From: Pseudonocardia sp. C8
GTDB lineage: Bacteria > Actinomycetota > Actinomycetes > Mycobacteriales > Pseudonocardiaceae
Length of the DNA stretch: 64,000 nucleotides
Reading direction: 5' to 3'
Assembly (NCBI RefSeq): GCF_014267175.1
Contig: NZ_JACMTR010000002.1
Location: 5,729,501-5,793,500 of the forward strand
Shown: piece after piece, positions 15,239 to 23,758 of the stretch
How positions within the stretch are numbered: position 1 is the first letter of the stretch
How the letters are laid out: each line of letters opens with the position of its first letter
Notes under the pieces: generated by a model
The model's input: the letters and a program-made list of their open reading frames with translations, nothing else
Told to the model about the DNA's origin: nothing
Database searches by the model: none
Program-made: the position numbers and the translations under genes

Positions 15239-16864
15239 ATGACGGATCAGCGCCCGGCCCGGCCGGGACGCCCGGTCGTCGGCCTACCGGTCCGCGCCCT
15301 GCTCACGCTCGTGGTGGTCGGGGCGAACCTCGCCGGCGCCGCGGTCGTGCTGGTGATCGCGGCGTTCGTGCTGCCCCGCGAGCAGTTGCTCGACGTCGTC
15401 GAGATCCGGCTGGTCAACCTGGCCGTCCTGGGTATCTACCTGGCCGTGGCGATCCCGCTCGGCATCGGGTTCGGCCGGCGCAAGCTGACCGTGCGCCGCT
15501 CGGCCCGCGACGTGGAGCAGGCGGAGCGGCACCTGGTGCTGGCCGCACCGGGCCGGATCAGCCGGATGATCGTCGTGCTGTGGTTCCTGGCCGCGGGCGT
15601 GTTCGCGGTCCTCAACCTGCGCTACTCCGGCCGGCTGGCGTTCTCGGTGGCGGCCACGGTCGCGATCGGCGGCGTCACCACGTGTGCGTTGTCCTACCTG
15701 CTGGTCGAGCGGATGTTGCGGGGCGCGGCGGCCCGGGTGATGTCCGGTCGGCCGCCGCGGCGGCACCGCGTGGTGACCGGGGTGATGCTCCGCTCGGTCG
15801 GGTTCTGGGCGCTCGGCACCGCGGTCCCGGTGGCCGGGGTGATGCTGGCCGGGCTGGTCACCCTGGTCCACGGCGACGCCTCGCCCACCCAGCTGGCCGT
15901 CACCATGCTGGCGCTCGGCGGGACGGCGATCGGGACCGGCCTGCTCACCACGGTCGGGGCCGCCCGCGCCATCGCCGACCCGGTGCTGACGGTGCGCCGG
16001 GCACTGGCCCGGGTACAGGACGGCGACCTCGACGTGCGCGTCCCCGTCTACGACAACACCGAGCTCGGGCAGCTGCAGGCCGGCACGAACAGCATGGTCG
16101 AGGGGCTGCGGGAGCGGGAACGGATCCGGGACCTGTTCGGCCGGCACGTCGGCCGCGACGTCGCCGAGGTCGCCGCCGCCCGCCCGGACGAGATCCGGCT
16201 CGGCGGCGAGGTGCGGCCGGTCGCCGTGCTGTTCGTCGATCTCGTCGGGTCGACGGCAATGGCGGCGCGCCGTCCCCCGGAGGAGGTCGTCACGGTCCTC
16301 AACCGCTTCTTCGGCGTGGTCGTCGAGTGCGTGGAGCGATGCGGCGGGTGGATCAACAAGTTCGAGGGTGACGCCGCGCTGGCCGTCTTCGGTGCCCCGC
16401 AGGACCTCGACGACGCCCCCGGCGCCGCGCTGGCCGCCGCCCGCAGGCTCGGTGAGCGCCTCACTGCCGAGATGCCGGAGATCGAGGCCGGGATCGGCGT
16501 CTCGGCCGGGGACGCCGTCGCGGGCAACGTCGGCGACCCGCGCCGGTTCGAGTACACGGTGATCGGGGACCCGGTGAACGAGGCCGCCCGGCTGACCGAG
16601 CTGGCCAAGTCGGTGCCCGGCGGGGTGGTGGCGTCCGCTCGCACGGTCGGGGCGGCCGGGCGCGAGGCCCGGCACTGGCGGCCCGCCGACGAGGTCGTCC
16701 TGCGCGGCCGGGACGAACCGACCGCCACCTGCGTCCCGGACCGCCGGACCCGTGACCGTGACCCCGGCGTGGGGCAGGATCCCTCCCATGAGCAGCGCCG
16801 CCACGACGTTCAGCGAACGGACGACGACCACGATCACGCGGGCCCGACGCCACTCGATCGGTGA
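15239..16864 (+). CDS. Membrane adenylate/guanylate cyclase, class III
   Basis: 541 residues. Six transmembrane helices in residues 18-265, a HAMP linker around 260-310 (LARVQDGDLDVRVPVYDNTELGQL), then the cyclase domain at 315-500. Metal-binding Asp in VLFVDLVGST, the second metal Asp in FEGDAALAVFG, and VIGDPVNEAARL with the transition-state Asn. This matches the Rv1318c-Rv1320c group of mycobacteria. TAGGAT lies 6 nt before the ATG. The last 25 codons overlap the start of the acyl-CoA synthetase gene; this His/Asp/Arg-rich tail may be poorly conserved. Confidence 0.9.
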   Translation: MTDQRPARPGRPVVGLPVRALLTLVVVGANLAGAAVVLVIAAFVLPREQLLDVVEIRLVNLAVLGIYLAVAIPLGIGFGRRKLTVRRSARDVEQAERHLVLAAPGRISRMIVVLWFLAAGVFAVLNLRYSGRLAFSVAATVAIGGVTTCALSYLLVERMLRGAAARVMSGRPPRRHRVVTGVMLRSVGFWALGTAVPVAGVMLAGLVTLVHGDASPTQLAVTMLALGGTAIGTGLLTTVGAARAIADPVLTVRRALARVQDGDLDVRVPVYDNTELGQLQAGTNSMVEGLRERERIRDLFGRHVGRDVAEVAAARPDEIRLGGEVRPVAVLFVDLVGSTAMAARRPPEEVVTVLNRFFGVVVECVERCGGWINKFEGDAALAVFGAPQDLDDAPGAALAAARRLGERLTAEMPEIEAGIGVSAGDAVAGNVGDPRRFEYTVIGDPVNEAARLTELAKSVPGGVVASARTVGAAGREARHWRPADEVVLRGRDEPTATCVPDRRTRDRDPGVGQDPSHEQRRHDVQRTDDDHDHAGPTPLDR

Positions 16865-18431
16865 CCTGCTGCACCGGACGGCGCGCCGCGACCCGGACAA
16901 GCTCGCCGTCGTCGACGGGGTCACCCGGTGGACCTTCGCCGAGTTCGACGCGGCCGTGAACCGCTGCGCGGCCGCGCTGGCCGGGCAGGGCCTGACCAAG
17001 GGCGACCGGCTGGCCCTGCTGTCGCACAACTGCCACCAGTTCGGGGCGCTGGCATTCGCCACCGCGCGGCTCGGCGTCGTCCTGGTGCCGGTGAACTTCA
17101 TGCTCGGCCCCGACGAGATCGCCTACATCCTCGACCACTCGGGGGCGAAGGCGCTGGTCACCGAGGACGCGCTGGCACCCACCGCGGAGAAGGCGATCGC
17201 CCGGTCATCCGCCCCGGTGGCGGTGCGCGCCCGGATCGGGGGCCGGGGACCCGCGGGCGACTGGGCGGACGCCGACGCCTGGATCGCCGGCGACGACGAC
17301 CCGGGCCCGCCGGACGTGCACGTCGGCGACGACGACCCGGGCCCGCCGGACGTGCACGTCGGCGACGACGACCCGCTGCGCCTCATGTACACCTCGGGCA
17401 CCGAGTCCCGGCCCAAGGGCGTCATGCTGTCGTCCCGCTCGCTGATCACCCAGTACACGAGCTGCATCGTCGACGGCGGGATGACCCGCGACGACGTCGA
17501 ACTGCACTCGCTGCCGATGTACCACTGCGCGCAGCTGGACTGCTTCTTCTCCGTCGACGTGTACCTGGGCGCGACCAGCATCATCCTGCCCGGCCCGGAC
17601 CCGGCGACGCTGCTGGCGACGATCGCGGCCGAGCGGGTCACCAAGCTGTTCTGCCCGCCCACGGTGTGGATCTCGCTGCTGCGGCACCCGGACTTCGACA
17701 CGACCGACCTGTCGTCGCTGCGCAAGGGGTACTACGGCGCGGCCGCGATGCCGGTCGAGGTGTTGCAGGAGCTGTCGCGCCGGCTGCCGGAGGTGCGGCT
17801 GTGGAACTTCTACGGCCAGACCGAGATGGCGCCGCTGGCCACCATCCTGCGGCCCGAGGAGCAGCTGGAGCGCGCCGGCTCGGCCGGCCGGGCCTGCCTC
17901 AACGTCGAGACCCGGGTGGTCGGCGACGACGGGGCCGAGCTGCCGGCCGGCGAGGTCGGCGAGATCGTCCACCGGTCCCCGCACGCCACGCTCGGGTACT
18001 ACGGCGACGAGGAGAAGACCGCGGAGGCGTTCGCGGGCGGCTGGTTCCACTCCGGGGACCTGGGCGTGATGACCGCCGACGGCTACCTGTCGGTCGTCGA
18101 CCGCAAGAAGGACATGATCAAGACCGGTGGGGAGAACGTCGCGTCCCGGGAGGTCGAGGAGGCCCTCTACCTGCTCGACGGCGTCGCCGAGGTCGCGGTG
18201 TTCGGCGTCAGCCACCCGCACTGGATCGAGGCCGTGACCGCGGTCGTCGTCCCGAAGGACGGCGTGACGCTCACCGAGGAGCAGGTGCACGCGCACGCCC
18301 GGGAGCGGCTGGCCGGCTACAAGCGGCCCAAGTACGTCGTGTTCGCCGACGCCCTGCCGAAGAACCCCAGCGGGAAGATCCTCAAGCGGGAGCTGCGGGC
18401 GGAGCACGCCGACATCGCGAAGAACGGGTGA
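16788..18431 (+). CDS. Long-chain acyl-CoA synthetase (FadD13-like AMP-ligase)
   Basis: 547 residues from ATG 16788. The ATP/AMP signature appears as MYTSGTESRPKG near 199-210, then FYGQTE near 342, FHSGDLGVM near 420, DRKKDMIKTGGEN near 437 and the catalytic lysine in PKNPSGKILKREL. It activates a fatty or aromatic acid to its CoA thioester. A perfect 36-bp tandem duplication at 17292-17363 adds a 12-residue acidic block just before the P-loop. A Baeyer-Villiger monooxygenase and a hydrolase follow, a trio also found in the mycobacterial mymA operon. It overlaps the cyclase gene by 77 nt. Confidence 0.9.
   Translation: MSSAATTFSERTTTTITRARRHSIGDLLHRTARRDPDKLAVVDGVTRWTFAEFDAAVNRCAAALAGQGLTKGDRLALLSHNCHQFGALAFATARLGVVLVPVNFMLGPDEIAYILDHSGAKALVTEDALAPTAEKAIARSSAPVAVRARIGGRGPAGDWADADAWIAGDDDPGPPDVHVGDDDPGPPDVHVGDDDPLRLMYTSGTESRPKGVMLSSRSLITQYTSCIVDGGMTRDDVELHSLPMYHCAQLDCFFSVDVYLGATSIILPGPDPATLLATIAAERVTKLFCPPTVWISLLRHPDFDTTDLSSLRKGYYGAAAMPVEVLQELSRRLPEVRLWNFYGQTEMAPLATILRPEEQLERAGSAGRACLNVETRVVGDDGAELPAGEVGEIVHRSPHATLGYYGDEEKTAEAFAGGWFHSGDLGVMTADGYLSVVDRKKDMIKTGGENVASREVEEALYLLDGVAEVAVFGVSHPHWIEAVTAVVVPKDGVTLTEEQVHAHARERLAGYKRPKYVVFADALPKNPSGKILKRELRAEHADIAKNG
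17292..17375 (+). repeat. 36-bp perfect tandem duplication inside acyl-CoA synthetase
   Basis: Unit 1 is 17292-17327 and unit 2 is 17328-17363, identical and in frame. The first 12 bases of a third unit follow (17364-17375). Each unit encodes DDDPGPPDVHVG. This looks like a recent slippage event in a linker. Confidence 0.9.
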
Positions 18432-18459
18432 GATCCGTCCCGGCCGGTCAAGGGGCCAC

Positions 18460-18480
18460 GGTGTCCGACTTTGGGACACC
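18460..18480. promoter_or_regulatory. 21-bp inverted repeat upstream of the monooxygenase
   Basis: GGTGTCC, 7-nt spacer, GGACACC, located 29 nt after the synthetase stop and 69 nt before the monooxygenase ATG. A -10-like TAGCGT follows at 18502-18507. It may be an operator for the monooxygenase-hydrolase pair or a weak terminator. Confidence 0.45.
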
Positions 18481-18549
18481 AGCGGCAGCGGTGCGGTGAT
18501 CTAGCGTCGGCGGCGTCCCCGATCAGTGCCGACCAGGGAGGCCAGCGCC

Positions 18550-20058
18550 ATGACCGGAGCCGCCACCACCGAACGCAGCCGGTCCGCGACCGGCGACGCC
18601 GGCCACGTCGACGTCCTCATCGTCGGTGCGGGGGTGTCCGGCATCGGCACCGCCCACCACCTGCGCGCGCGGTTCCCGGACCGCAGCTTCCTGATCCTGG
18701 AGGCCAAGGAGGCCCGCGGGGGCACGTGGTGGACGCACCGGTTCCCGGGCGCGCGCTCGGACAGCGACCTGTTCACCTACGGCTACCGGCACAAGCCGTG
18801 GCGGGGCCCGTCGATCGCGGCCGGCGACAAGATCCTGGAGTACCTCGACGAGGTCATCGACGAGGACGGCCTGGCCGACCACATCCGCTACCGGCACGAG
18901 GTCACGGCGCTGGAGTGGTCGTCCGACGACCACCGGTGGACGGCGCAGGTCACCCGCACCGACACCGGCGAGCAGCTCCGGTTCACCGCCGACTTCCTGT
19001 GGATGTGCCAGGGCTACTACAACCACGACGAGCCGTACACGCCCGAGTGGCCGGGCACGGAGCGCTTCGAGGGCCGGATGGTGCACCCGCAGGCGTGGCC
19101 GGACGACCTCGACCACGCCGGCAAGCGCGTGCTGGTCATCGGGTCGGGGGCGACGGCGGCGACCGTGGTGCCGGCGATGGCCGAGACCGCGGCGCACGTG
19201 ACGATGCTGCAGCGCTCGCCGTCGTACTGGTTCCCGGCGCCGACGGTGCACGAGCTGGCCACGATGCTGGAACCGCTCGACCTGCCCGACGAGTGGGTGC
19301 ACGAGATCCTGCGCCGCACCTACGTCCAGCAGCTCGACTGGCTGGCCACCACCGGGCTCGAGGACCCCGAGCAGCTGCACCAGTTCCTGATCGAGACGAT
19401 CCGGCCGCTGCTGCCCGAGGGCACCGACGTCGAGAAGCACTTCACGCCCCGCTACCGGCCCTGGCAGCAGCGGATCGCGTTCGTGCCGGACGGAGACTTC
19501 TTCGCGGCCATGCGCGAGGGGAAGGCCTCGGTCGTCACCGACGAGATCGCCGAGTTCACCGAGAAGGGCGTGCAGCTGTCGTCGGGCGAGGTGATCGAGG
19601 CCGACATCGTGGTCACCGCGACCGGGTTCAACCTGGCCCCGTTCGGGGACATCCCGTTCCGGACGGACGGCGAGCCGGTCGACTTCAGCCGGCGGGTCAC
19701 CTGGCGCGGGCTCATGATCAGCGGAGTGCCGAACATGGCGTACGCCTTCGGCTACTTCCGGCACAGCTGGACACTGCGCGTGGACCTGGTCAACGACGTC
19801 GTCGGGCGGATCCTCGAGCACATGGCCGAGCAGGGCGCGACGACGGTCGTGCCGCAGCTCCGCCCCGGGGACGCGGACATGCCGCTGCTGCCCTGGAGCG
19901 ACCCGGAGAACTTCAACCCCGGCTACGTGATGCGCTCGCAGGACCGCATGTTCAAGCAGGGCGACCGGGATCCCTGGACCCACATGCACGAGCACGACCA
20001 CGACCGCCGGGTGCTTCCGGAGGCCGACATCACCGACGGGCTCGCCTACGGCCCGTGA
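18550..20058 (+). CDS. FAD-dependent Baeyer-Villiger-type monooxygenase
   Basis: 502 residues from ATG 18550, with GGGAGG at 18536-18541. FAD-binding GAGVSGIG lies near 23-30, followed by GGTWWTHRFPGARSD. The type I Baeyer-Villiger fingerprint FEGRMVHPQAWP is near 174-185, and the second dinucleotide motif GSGATA for NADPH follows. Members oxidise ketones to esters, or long-chain substrates as with mycobacterial MymA. The hydrolase downstream could cleave the ester product, and the upstream synthetase could activate the released acid. The natural substrate is not known. Confidence 0.9.
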   Translation: MTGAATTERSRSATGDAGHVDVLIVGAGVSGIGTAHHLRARFPDRSFLILEAKEARGGTWWTHRFPGARSDSDLFTYGYRHKPWRGPSIAAGDKILEYLDEVIDEDGLADHIRYRHEVTALEWSSDDHRWTAQVTRTDTGEQLRFTADFLWMCQGYYNHDEPYTPEWPGTERFEGRMVHPQAWPDDLDHAGKRVLVIGSGATAATVVPAMAETAAHVTMLQRSPSYWFPAPTVHELATMLEPLDLPDEWVHEILRRTYVQQLDWLATTGLEDPEQLHQFLIETIRPLLPEGTDVEKHFTPRYRPWQQRIAFVPDGDFFAAMREGKASVVTDEIAEFTEKGVQLSSGEVIEADIVVTATGFNLAPFGDIPFRTDGEPVDFSRRVTWRGLMISGVPNMAYAFGYFRHSWTLRVDLVNDVVGRILEHMAEQGATTVVPQLRPGDADMPLLPWSDPENFNPGYVMRSQDRMFKQGDRDPWTHMHEHDHDRRVLPEADITDGLAYGP

Positions 20059-20129
20059 ACACTTCGGAGGGTTCCCGCCCTCCTACCCACTCACGACGTC
20101 CACTCACCACGCACCGATGAGGAGTCCCC

Positions 20130-20930
20130 GTGCCCCAGACGTCCGTCCGCACCGGAGTCACGCTGAACTACGAGATCAGCGGCAGCGGCGACCCGCTGCT
20201 GCTGATCATGGGAACGTCCGGCTCGATCCCGCTGTGGGGCGAGATGGTCTCCCGCCTCGCCGAGAACCACCAGGTCATCGCGTTCGACAACCGCGGCCTC
20301 GGCGGCAGCGAGCGCGGCACCGGCCCGATCAGCGTGGCCTCGCTGGCCGAGGACGCGTCCGCCCTGCTGGAGGCGCTCGAGATCCCCCGCGCGCACGTGC
20401 TGGGCTGGTCGCTCGGCTCCGCGATCGCCCAGGAGCTCGCGCTGGCCCACCCGGAGCAGGTCGCCTCGGCGATCCTGTACGCCACCTGGGGCCGCTGCGA
20501 CGGGTTCCAGCGGTCCGTGCTCACCGCGCTCCGGCTGCCCTACGTGCACCGGGACATGGAGTCCGCGCTGGCGGTGGCCGGGATCGCGTTCTCCCCGGAG
20601 CTGCTCGACCGCCCCGACTTCGGCGAGCTGCTCGAACCGATGCTGCCCGCCTTCCCGCAGAACGAGGCGCAGATGCAGGTCACCGTCGAGCAGTGGGACG
20701 CCGACCTCGCCCTCGACACCCTGGACCGGCTCGGCGGGATCACCGCGCCGACCCTGGTCGTGGTGGGCGAGCAGGACCTGCTGACGCCGCCGTGGCAGGC
20801 GAAGAAGGTCGCGGACGCGATCCCCGGCGCGCGCTACGAGCTCGTCACCGGGCCCGGCTCGAGCCACGGCCTGCACATCGAGCGGCCCGAGGACCTGACC
20901 AAGTTGGTGGCCGACTTCGTCGGCTCGTGA
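20130..20930 (+). CDS. Alpha/beta fold hydrolase
   Basis: 266 residues from GTG 20130 with GAGGAG at 20119-20124. The nucleophile elbow GWSLGS has Ser near 95, the acid is probably Asp in GEQDLLTP near 214, and the His is in SSHGLHIERP near 245. Oxyanion-region MGTSGS is near residue 27. The size and core fit esterases and C-C hydrolases of the 3-oxoadipate enol-lactonase group. Its position after a Baeyer-Villiger monooxygenase suggests ester or lactone hydrolysis. Its stop codon lies inside a terminator hairpin. Confidence 0.88.
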   Translation: MPQTSVRTGVTLNYEISGSGDPLLLIMGTSGSIPLWGEMVSRLAENHQVIAFDNRGLGGSERGTGPISVASLAEDASALLEALEIPRAHVLGWSLGSAIAQELALAHPEQVASAILYATWGRCDGFQRSVLTALRLPYVHRDMESALAVAGIAFSPELLDRPDFGELLEPMLPAFPQNEAQMQVTVEQWDADLALDTLDRLGGITAPTLVVVGEQDLLTPPWQAKKVADAIPGARYELVTGPGSSHGLHIERPEDLTKLVADFVGS

Positions 20931-20967
20931 GTGGTTAACAGGGTCCTGGCCCTGTTAACCACTCACG
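20926..20967. terminator. CGTGAGTGGT-type hairpin between convergent genes (copy 2, perfect 18-bp stem)
   Basis: Arm CGTGAGTGGTTAACAGGG (20926-20943) pairs without mismatch with 20950-20967 across the loop TCCTGG. The TGA of the hydrolase (20928-20930) and the TGA of the prolyl oligopeptidase (20963-20965, minus strand) lie symmetrically in the two arms. Probably a bidirectional terminator. Confidence 0.8.
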
Positions 20968-22969
20968 GGCGGCGCAGCCGCCGATGAAGGAACGCGTACG
21001 CCAGCGCGGCCATCCGGGCCGCCTGGGCGTTGTCCGCGGCGCCGCCGTGGCCGCCCTCGACGTTCTCGTAGTAGGTGACGTCGTGGCCGGCCTCGGCGAG
21101 CGCCGCCGCGAACTTGCGCGCGTGCCCGGGGTGGACCCGGTCGTCCCGGGTGGACGTCAGCAGGATGACCGGCGGGTAGTCGGCGGACCCGTCGATCAGG
21201 TGGTACGGCGAGAAGGTCCGGATGAACTCCCAGTCCTCGGTGTCCGGGTCGCCGTACTCGGCGACCCAGGACGCGCCGGCGAGCAGGTGGCTGTAGCGCT
21301 TCATGTCCAGCAGCGGCACCTGGATCACGACCGCTCCGAACAGCTCCGGGTGGCGGACCAGCATGTTCCCGGCCATCAGGCCGCCGTTGCTGCCGCCCTG
21401 CACGGCGAGCCGCGCCGGCGAGGTGATCCCGCGGTCCACCAGGTCGCGGGCGACGGCGGCCATGTCCTCGTAGGCGCGCGGCCGGTTCTCCCGCAGCGCG
21501 GCGCGGTGCCAGCGGGGGCCGTACTCGCCGCCGCCGCGGAGGTTCGCGACGGCGTACACGCCGCCGCGTTCCAGCCAGGACCGGCCGATCCCCCCGGAGT
21601 AGGCGGGGGTCAGCGCGATCTCGAAGCCGCCGTAGCCGTAGAGCAGGGTGGGGGCGGTGCCGTCGAGGTCGAGATCCTTCGGCCGGACCAGGAAGTACGG
21701 GACGCGGGTGCCGTCGTCGCTGGTCACGAAGTGCTGCTCGATCACGTGCCCGGACGCGTCGAAGAACGCGGGTGAGCTCTTCAGCACCTCCGGCTGCTCC
21801 CCGACCGTCGCGATCGCCAGCGTCGACGGCGTGAGGTAGTCGGTGACGGTGAGCCAGACGTCGTCGCAGGTGTCGGCGTCCACGGCGGACACCGAGACGC
21901 TGCCGAACTCCGGTGCCCCGGTGAACGGCGCGCGGGACCAGCCGTCGTCGCCGGGGGTGAGGACGGACAGCCTGTTGACGACGTCGTCGAGCACGTTCAG
22001 CACGAGGTGGCGCCGGGTCCAGGTGTAGCCGGCGAGCGACGACGACGCGGTCGGCGCGAACAGCACCTCCCAGCTCGGGGTGCCGGCCATGACGTCGTCG
22101 AACCGGGCGGCGAGCAGCGCCCCGGCGCCGAACCGCCCCCAGTCCTCGCGCAGCTCCAGGACCAGCCACTCGCGCTCGACGTCGGCGATCGCCGAGTCCG
22201 GGACCGGCACCTTGCGCAGCATGTCGCCCTCGACCAGGAACAGCTCGTCGGCGTAGAAGTCGATCGCGCGCCGCACGAAGTCGCGCTCGTAGCCGGGGGT
22301 CTGGTCGCGGAACGCCGACACGGACAGGTCCTCGACCGTGCCCTCGAACACGACCGGGGCCTCGGCGAGCGGGGTTCCGCGCCGCCACCGGTGGGCGATC
22401 CGCGGGTAGCCGGAGCTCGTCGTCGTCCCCTCACCGAGGTCGGTGGAGACCCACAGGGTGTCCCGGTCGATCCAGCCGGCGCCGCCCTTGCCCTCGGGCC
22501 GGAAGAAGCCGTCCGGCACCCAGTCCCCGGTCGTGACGTCGAACTCGCGGGTGACGTCGGCGTCGGCGCCGCCGCGGGACAGGTCGACCAGGGCCCGGTC
22601 CAGGTCGGGGCGCAGGAACCGGGCACCGTGCCACACCCAGTTCTCGCCCTCGGCCGCGTTGAGCGCGTCGAGGTCGAGCAGCACCTCCCACTCCGGGCGT
22701 TCCTTGCGGTACTCCTCGGGTGTCGTGCGCCGCCACAGGCCGCGCGGGTTCCGCTCGTCGGTCCAGAAGTTGTAGTAGTACCCGCCGCGTGCGGTGACCC
22801 ACGGGATGCGCGCGTCCGAGTCCAGCACCTCGCGCAGGCCCGACTCCAGCTCGGTGAACAGCGGGGTCCCGGTCAGCTGCTCCTCGGTGCGGGCGTTGCG
22901 CTCGGTCACCCACCGCAGGGCGTCGCTGCCGGTGACGTCCTCGAGCCAGGCGTGCGGGTCGTTCGTCAT
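20963..22969 (-). CDS. Prolyl oligopeptidase family serine peptidase (S9)
   Basis: 668 residues from ATG 22969 (another ATG lies 12 nt upstream). Residues 60-400 form the beta-propeller that gates the active site. The catalytic domain shows the GYGGF oxyanion strand near 435, the nucleophile in GGSNGG near 520, Asp in TSTRDDRVHP near 602 and His in EGGHGG near 638. No signal peptide is seen, so it is cytoplasmic. It cleaves short proline-containing peptides. It begins 15 nt after the DUF1445 gene and may share its operon with PxpA, suggesting joint peptide and pyroglutamate turnover. Confidence 0.93.
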   Translation of the reverse strand: MTNDPHAWLEDVTGSDALRWVTERNARTEEQLTGTPLFTELESGLREVLDSDARIPWVTARGGYYYNFWTDERNPRGLWRRTTPEEYRKERPEWEVLLDLDALNAAEGENWVWHGARFLRPDLDRALVDLSRGGADADVTREFDVTTGDWVPDGFFRPEGKGGAGWIDRDTLWVSTDLGEGTTTSSGYPRIAHRWRRGTPLAEAPVVFEGTVEDLSVSAFRDQTPGYERDFVRRAIDFYADELFLVEGDMLRKVPVPDSAIADVEREWLVLELREDWGRFGAGALLAARFDDVMAGTPSWEVLFAPTASSSLAGYTWTRRHLVLNVLDDVVNRLSVLTPGDDGWSRAPFTGAPEFGSVSVSAVDADTCDDVWLTVTDYLTPSTLAIATVGEQPEVLKSSPAFFDASGHVIEQHFVTSDDGTRVPYFLVRPKDLDLDGTAPTLLYGYGGFEIALTPAYSGGIGRSWLERGGVYAVANLRGGGEYGPRWHRAALRENRPRAYEDMAAVARDLVDRGITSPARLAVQGGSNGGLMAGNMLVRHPELFGAVVIQVPLLDMKRYSHLLAGASWVAEYGDPDTEDWEFIRTFSPYHLIDGSADYPPVILLTSTRDDRVHPGHARKFAAALAEAGHDVTYYENVEGGHGGAADNAQAARMAALAYAFLHRRLRRP

Positions 22970-22984
22970 GCCCCCGATCATGAC

Positions 22985-23758
22985 TCAGATCCGGTGGTCG
23001 GTGTCCCGGGTGTCGGTGATGAGCATCTGTCCGGGCTCGTGGGTGATCGCCAGCGGCAGCCGGGACTCCAGCACGGCGGCCTGCGGGGTGACCCCGCAGG
23101 CCCAGAACACCGGCACCTCGCCCTCGGCCATCGGGACCGGGTCGCCGTAGTCGGGCCGGTCCAGGTCGGCGATCCCCAGGGCCGCCGGGTCCCCGGTGTG
23201 GACCGGGGCGCCGTGCACGGCCGGGTACCGCGCGGTGACCGCGACCGCGGTGTCGACGAGCTCGGCCGGGACCGGGCGCATCGACACGACCAGCGGCCCG
23301 GACATCCGCCCGGCGGGGCGGCAGCGCTTCGTGGTCCGGTACATCGGCACGTTCGTCCCCTGCGCCAGGTGCCGCACCGGCACACCCGCCGCGAGCAACG
23401 CGCTCTCGAAGGTGAAGCTGCAGCCGATGAGGAAGGCGACCAGGTCGTCGCGCCAGTGCTGCACGACGTCCGTCGGCGCCTCGACCAGCTCCCCGTGCGC
23501 GTACACGCGGTATCCGGGCAGGTCGGTGCGGATATCGCCCTCCAGGATGGCCCCGTCGAACTCGCCCGGTTCCAGGACCTCCAGCACCGGGCACGGCTTC
23601 GGGTTGCGCTGGGCGAACAGCAGCACGTCCCACGCGAACCCGGCCGGCACCGCGATCAGGTTGGCCTGGGTCCAGCCGGCGCACCAGCCCGAGGTCGGGG
23701 TGGACAGCCCGGCGCGGAACCGCTCCCGGGCCTGCGCCGGGGTGAGCTCGGCGGTCAT
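22985..23758 (-). CDS. DUF1445 / D-glutamate cyclase-like protein (YcsI type)
   Basis: 257 residues. Diagnostic stretches are [22 protein letters not shown] near 43, [14 protein letters not shown] near 112 and [13 protein letters not shown] near 215. Proteins of this family resemble B. subtilis YcsI, and a eukaryotic relative acts as D-glutamate cyclase, forming 5-oxo-D-proline. The ATG overlaps the stop of pxpA (ATGA), so the two are translationally coupled. That context supports a role in making or handling 5-oxoproline, though the reaction here is unproven. Confidence 0.85.
   Translation of the reverse strand: MTAELTPAQARERFRAGLSTPTSGWCAGWTQANLIAVPAGFAWDVLLFAQRNPKPCPVLEVLEPGEFDGAILEGDIRTDLPGYRVYAHGELVEAPTDVVQHWRDDLVAFLIGCSFTFESALLAAGVPVRHLAQGTNVPMYRTTKRCRPAGRMSGPLVVSMRPVPAELVDTAVAVTARYPAVHGAPVHTGDPAALGIADLDRPDYGDPVPMAEGEVPVFWACGVTPQAAVLESRLPLAITHEPGQMLITDTRDTDHRI

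Noticed and set aside
20085..20117. Further copy of the CGTGAGTGGT hairpin, because ACTCAC occurs twice before the hydrolase gene
   Set aside because: Only one-sided fragments (CCACTCAC) are present with no complementary arm, so no hairpin can form.
20967..20981. Second hairpin GGCGGC-GCA-GCCGCC next to terminator copy 2
   Set aside because: It lies within the last codons of the prolyl oligopeptidase and is explained by Arg/Ala codon use.
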